Assembly (NCBI RefSeq): GCF_000321225.1
Contig: NW_004451402.1
Location: forward strand, 638,234 to 702,233
DNA length: 64,000 bases
Reading direction: 5' to 3'
Source: Odobenus rosmarus divergens
Lineage: Eukaryota > Chordata > Mammalia > Carnivora > Odobenidae
Every line of letters begins with the position of its first letter. Position 1 is the stretch's first letter. Shown piece after piece: positions 60,306-64,000 of the stretch. The notes under the pieces are model-generated. The model saw nothing but the letters and a program-made list of their open reading frames with translations, was not told the origin of the DNA and made no database searches. Position numbers and translations under genes: made by a program.

Positions 60306-61785
60306 TCTCTTTCTGGTACATGACCCTGCTCTCTCAACATTTGAACATTTGATGTAATAAGATAATACTTAGTGAGGGGCAAACCACCTTTCTGACCAAA
60401 TATAGAATAAAGCAAAACAAGTCCTTTTGCTACCATCTTTCACCCTCTATCACTAGCAAAAGGCACCCCGTCCAATACACAGCTGTAGAATCTAAAGTTT
60501 CTCTCCAGTTTGAGAGGTTGTTCAAGGTAAAAGAAGAGGAAAAAATACAAATGAACAAAATCACCAATTTAAATGAGAACTACCTGGCTCAGTGTAGGTT
60601 TCTTTCCCCAGAGGATATAAATATATTTACATTATGAAATAAGCTGGAATCCAATGGGAACCCCTTGTTATTATTAGATTTCCTCTTGAGAAGGATTCAT
60701 AAATGAAAACATAACTTGCTATTTTAGTATTTTGTTTTTCAGGGAAGAAAAAACCCTTTGCAAAAACAAATTTAAAAGGAAAAACTTATCCATTTCAAGC
60801 ACTTGTTTATTTTTTTATTTGCCATGCTAAAACCGTCTTCTTTCATCTCTGACTTTGTTGGGAGCTGGGGAGATGAGGGTGTTGTTGCTTTTTTTTTTTT
60901 TCTGTTCTTTTTTTTCCAAATCTGGAAGGTCTCCTTTCGAATGTGAGCATGACTAAAGATCCTTTCTTACTCCAGAGCGTTTTTCGGAGTCCACGCCCTC
61001 CTCTGGCGATGGCCATGGTCCTAGAGCTCCCCCCAGCGGGAGGAACGAGAATGGCCGGCAGAGGGGAGCTAGGTGCCGGCTGCCCAGTTTTCGCTGGGAA
61101 TTCAGGGGTCCTGTGAACAGGATTCCACTCTGGATCTTTTATGTCTCTTTTCTAGCATGTGTCCCACCAGAGTGTTGTTATTCTATTTCCGCAGCGACAG
61201 GAGAATCTTGAGAAAAAGGGTCTTGTGCCTCTTTTGCAACCCTAGTGCACTCTGTGGGTTTGACATTTTCATGTTTGAGTAAGCGTTCCATCACAGACTA
61301 TGAGCAATTTTTTACCTTCTTTATTAACATATGTTCATTTCTAATCACTCAAGCAGACGGAAGTTGTATGTAAGCAAGAGACGTGTTCCTGAAGATTTTC
61401 AAACATAATCCAAACTTTGCCTGATTTTAGGTGGGTCTTGACAAAGAATTGGTGTGTTGGCTCATTCACTGAGTGGTTGGTCTCCTGCACTCTTGGGAGC
61501 GGCCTGGGCCTTGCTGGTCCCTTATGTTCCCTGGAATAAGCCAGGCACACCCTGCCTCACCAACGTGCTGCTTCACTCTATCTGTCAGCCGCGCTTCTTG
61601 TCCAGATAGCCCATTGGCTCAAGCCATCATGCCTGCATGTCTTCATTTAGCTGTCACCTGCCCAGTGATAACTGCCCCTACCCTTGCATAGGCACTGCCT
61701 CAGCCCTCTTCCTGCTTTCTTTTCCAAGAAGCACGGATCCCATTGAGCATTCCCACTTGTCTCCTAAGTCCCCACCCACGCCCTT
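60306..61785. other. Unique intergenic sequence
   Basis: No gene supported. A small CpG-containing island lies at about 60970-61090 (GGAGTCCACGCCCTCCTC, GAACGAGAATGGCCGGC) in otherwise AT-rich DNA. I saw no splice or coding pattern around it. Confidence 0.55.
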
Positions 61786-61789
61786 CCCT

Positions 61790-61925
61790 CCCCAGCATGT
61801 AAACTCTGGGAGCACCCGGAAGGATTTCTGACTGTTGTATCCACAGCTGTACCTCCAGAGCCTAGAACAGTGCCTGGCACAGAGAAGCCACTCCACAAAT
61901 ACCTCTTGAAAGAATGTCTAAAGAG
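61790..61925 (-). repeat. L2 LINE fragment
   Basis: CATGTAAACTCTGGGAGC, GTATCCACAGCTGTACCTCC, CCTAGAACAGTGCCTGGCAC and CACTCCACAAATACCTCTTG follow the reverse-complement L2 3' end. Confidence 0.7.
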
Positions 61926-61987
61926 TAAATAGCGTAAACCTAGTCTACAATTCTTTGTTCCTGACGGCTTCAAATTATGCAATTCTT

Positions 61988-62176
61988 TTTTTTTTAAGAT
62001 TGTATTTATTTATTTGAGAGAGAGAGAGAGCATGAGTGGAGGGGAGAGGCAGAGGCAGAGGAGAAGCAGCCTCCCCACTGAGCAGGGAGCCTGATGCTGG
62101 GCTCGATCTCAGAACCCTGGGATCATGACCTGAGCCGAAAGCAGACACTCAACTGACTGAGCCACCCTGATGCCCC
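61988..62176 (-). mobile_element. CAN-SINE, antisense
   Basis: TTTTTTTAAGATTGTATTT through TGAGCCACCCTGATGCCCC. The 17-bp flanks CAAATTATGCAATTCTT (61971-61987) and CAAACTGTGCAATTCTT (62177-62193) are target duplications with two differences. Confidence 0.95.
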
Positions 62177-62193
62177 CAAACTGTGCAATTCTT

Positions 62194-63130
62194 GACGAAT
62201 TTTTAATGTAGAAGATGCATGTTATTTATAAAATTTCATTGATAAATTTTTGTTGTGTTATTTCAAATCGGTATAATTTATATTCGCACAAAATGTAGCC
62301 AAAAATTAAATTATTACAATTTAATCTAAAATCTTCTTCACCAGTATATCTTCGGGATATAGTTTTAGAAAGAGAATACTTTCAGAATGGAACTAGGTTA
62401 TCTGCAAGTAGTCCAAAAAAATATACAGTAGGACTCTACTAAGCCAATTTAGTAAACTGGTTTCAATTTTTATTCAAAGATAACTAGCAGAGTAAATTCT
62501 ACATCTTCTCTCTTCTTAGAAGTATTATTCATCAAAACAGTTGTGTTAGTTAAAGTGGATATAAAAGATCTGTTATTAGATATATTAATAATGCGGCAGA
62601 TCTTCCTAGCTTTACGGTACTCTGGACTCTTGGGCAACACTGCTTAACTTTGTGTACAAAATAGTGAAAGGTATCCCCTTTATGTGGGAAGTTCAGTTAT
62701 GAATGCGAAATGTTGCCAGAATCTGACTCTATAACCCAAAGTATCAATCACTGCTGTTTGGGTGGCTTGTGACTATAAAACCTGCGCAAGTGGTGCCACC
62801 GTGTGTTTCTTCAGGAGAACTACACGGCCATGAGTAAAACCCGAATGAACCTGGGAAAGTCTCAGTAAAATATACTTACGGCATCTGGCAGGGATGGTTC
62901 CTTCTCAGCGATTTGGCAACTTACTTCACTCATACCTAATAAATTCTCAACTCCATTTTTCAACTGTTAGTGAAATTTCCAAACGCTAACAGATACGTAG
63001 TAAAGTGCACTCTGAATTTTTTTTTTCAAAAACATTTGGACTTCTGTAATGGATCCATGCGACTGAGTAGGGGTGTTGTGTGAGTTGTTATTAAACTACT
63101 ATAAAACAGACCATTTTTCAGTCCATTACA
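62194..63130. other. Unique AT-rich intergenic sequence
   Basis: Nothing recognisable on either strand. Confidence 0.6.
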
Positions 63131-63134
63131 GCGG

Positions 63135-63335
63135 CTCGACTATATATTTTGGAGTCAAGAGGTCCTGGGTTCAAGTTCTGCCTTCCCACTTACTGACTGT
63201 GTGATCTTAAGCCAGTTCCTTAGCTTCTCTGAGCCTTAGTCTTCTCCTATGTGAAATTGGATCATTATAGTGCTTCTAAGGTGCTAAGCATAAAACACTG
63301 AGTAGAATATCTGGCAGATTGTAGCTGCTCTATTG
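63135..63335 (+). repeat. MIR SINE, nearly complete
   Basis: TTTTGGAGTCAAGAGGTCC, GGGTTCAAGTTCTGCC, CCACTTACTGACTGTGTGA and TAGCTTCTCTGAGCCTTAG follow the MIR sense consensus. The 3' side is more diverged. Confidence 0.75.
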
Positions 63336-63657
63336 AGCCGTTTGTCTCATGGCTGCCAGGGACCCCCAGGATGGGGGGCTTAGTTGCTGGCCTCCCTGGG
63401 GAGCCTGCAGGGTCAGGCAAGCTGGACAGGGTGGGGTCCACTATCCATACCACGGTCACCCACCTCCTCCCCACTGATGCAGAGGCGACTGTGGGACAGT
63501 GCCTACATTGGGAGCTCTGATCTGGCTTGACCTACACTGGTCTGCACTGTCCCATGCCCAGGTAAGAGGACTGGCACCCATGGATGGGTCTTTCTCCATC
63601 CCACAGACTTGCTCTCTTGCTCTGTTTTGGGAATTCTTTGAAAATGTAAAAAAAATG

Positions 63658-64000
63658 AGGGGAGAGGAAAAGATGGCAGAGGAGTAGGGGGCCCTATTCC
63701 AACTGGTCCCCGGAATTGAGCTGGATATCTACCAGACCACTCTGAGCACCCACGAAATCAGCCTGAGATGTAAGAAGATAGCTCTGGATCTCTACAAACA
63801 GAAGATTGCAGGCGGTTGTTTTCGAGGTACGAAGCTGGGAGCCGTGATTCCGTGCGCAGATATCTGAGGATAAACTGCAGTGGGAGGGAGCCTGGCTGTG
63901 GGGATCCTGAACCGCTGGTGACGATAGCCTCCCGAGCTGGGGAACCCACACAGACTCGCAGTCCGGTAGCGGCAGGGAAAGGACTTTAGGGCAGCTGCCT
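63658..64000 (+). mobile_element. LINE-1 5'UTR, running off the window edge
   Basis: GGGGAGAGGAAAAGATGGCA, GAGGAGTAGGGGGCCCTATT, AACTGGTCCCCGGAATTGAG and CATGATTCC-like CpG-bearing sequence match the carnivore L1 5' end as I remember it. AAAGATGGC is the YY1-type motif typical of L1 5' ends. Presence of the 5' terminus means the copy was not 5'-truncated, unlike every other L1 in the window. Whether its ORFs are intact cannot be seen here. Confidence 0.82.

Noticed and set aside
60970..61090. Small CpG-rich patch suggesting the promoter of the next gene (NAPG in human order)
   Set aside because: Too short, with no exon-like sequence or start codon matching gamma-SNAP nearby. The next gene is probably beyond the window.

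Overview
The window is nuclear DNA from a placental mammal of the order Carnivora, most likely a non-canid caniform such as a bear, seal or mustelid. The evidence is more than a dozen tRNA-Lys-derived CAN-SINEs. Their heads match the general carnivore form (GCGCCTGGGTGGCTCAGT), not the dog-specific SINEC_Cf head, and their tails match the caniform form, not the felid one. Carnivore-type LINE-1 segments agree. This placement comes from remembered repeat consensus sequences, not from a search.

One protein-coding gene is clear and appears complete: APCDD1, on the + strand, with five coding exons at 194-251, 12889-13072, 16092-16623, 28702-29023 and 30656-31107. All introns have GT..AG ends, the phases match, and the exons join to 1548 nt (515 codons plus stop). 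The product is a secretory-pathway, single-pass membrane glycoprotein that inhibits Wnt signalling. The window opens in its CpG-island promoter and 5'UTR. The 3'UTR follows 31107, with candidate poly(A) signals from about 31585 onward.

Layout: 1-700 is the CpG island and exon 1. 252-12888 is the long intron 1, with L2, MIR, a Tigger-like MITE and a SINE close to exon 2. 13073-16091 is intron 2, with L2, microsatellite and MIR. 16624-28701 is intron 3, with three SINEs and two LINE-1 3' pieces in opposite orientations. 29024-30655 is intron 4, with one SINE. 31108-64000 is intergenic and repeat-rich. It holds a nested and inverted LINE-1 cluster (about 38.0-42.3 kb), a second long LINE-1 (about 45.2-48.8 kb), an 805-bp assembly gap inside a SINE/LINE-1 zone (49704-50508), a carnivore LINE-1 3' end (50.6-51.6 kb), a TG-rich minisatellite (about 55.1-55.4 kb) and further SINEs. 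The window ends inside the 5'UTR of a + strand LINE-1 that continues past the edge.

No bacterial, CRISPR or defence-type system is present. The least explained signals are a 210-bp exon-like open segment with good splice signals on the - strand at 57102-57311, and a degraded, possibly membrane-protein-derived open region on the - strand at about 42728-43220. I could not identify either.
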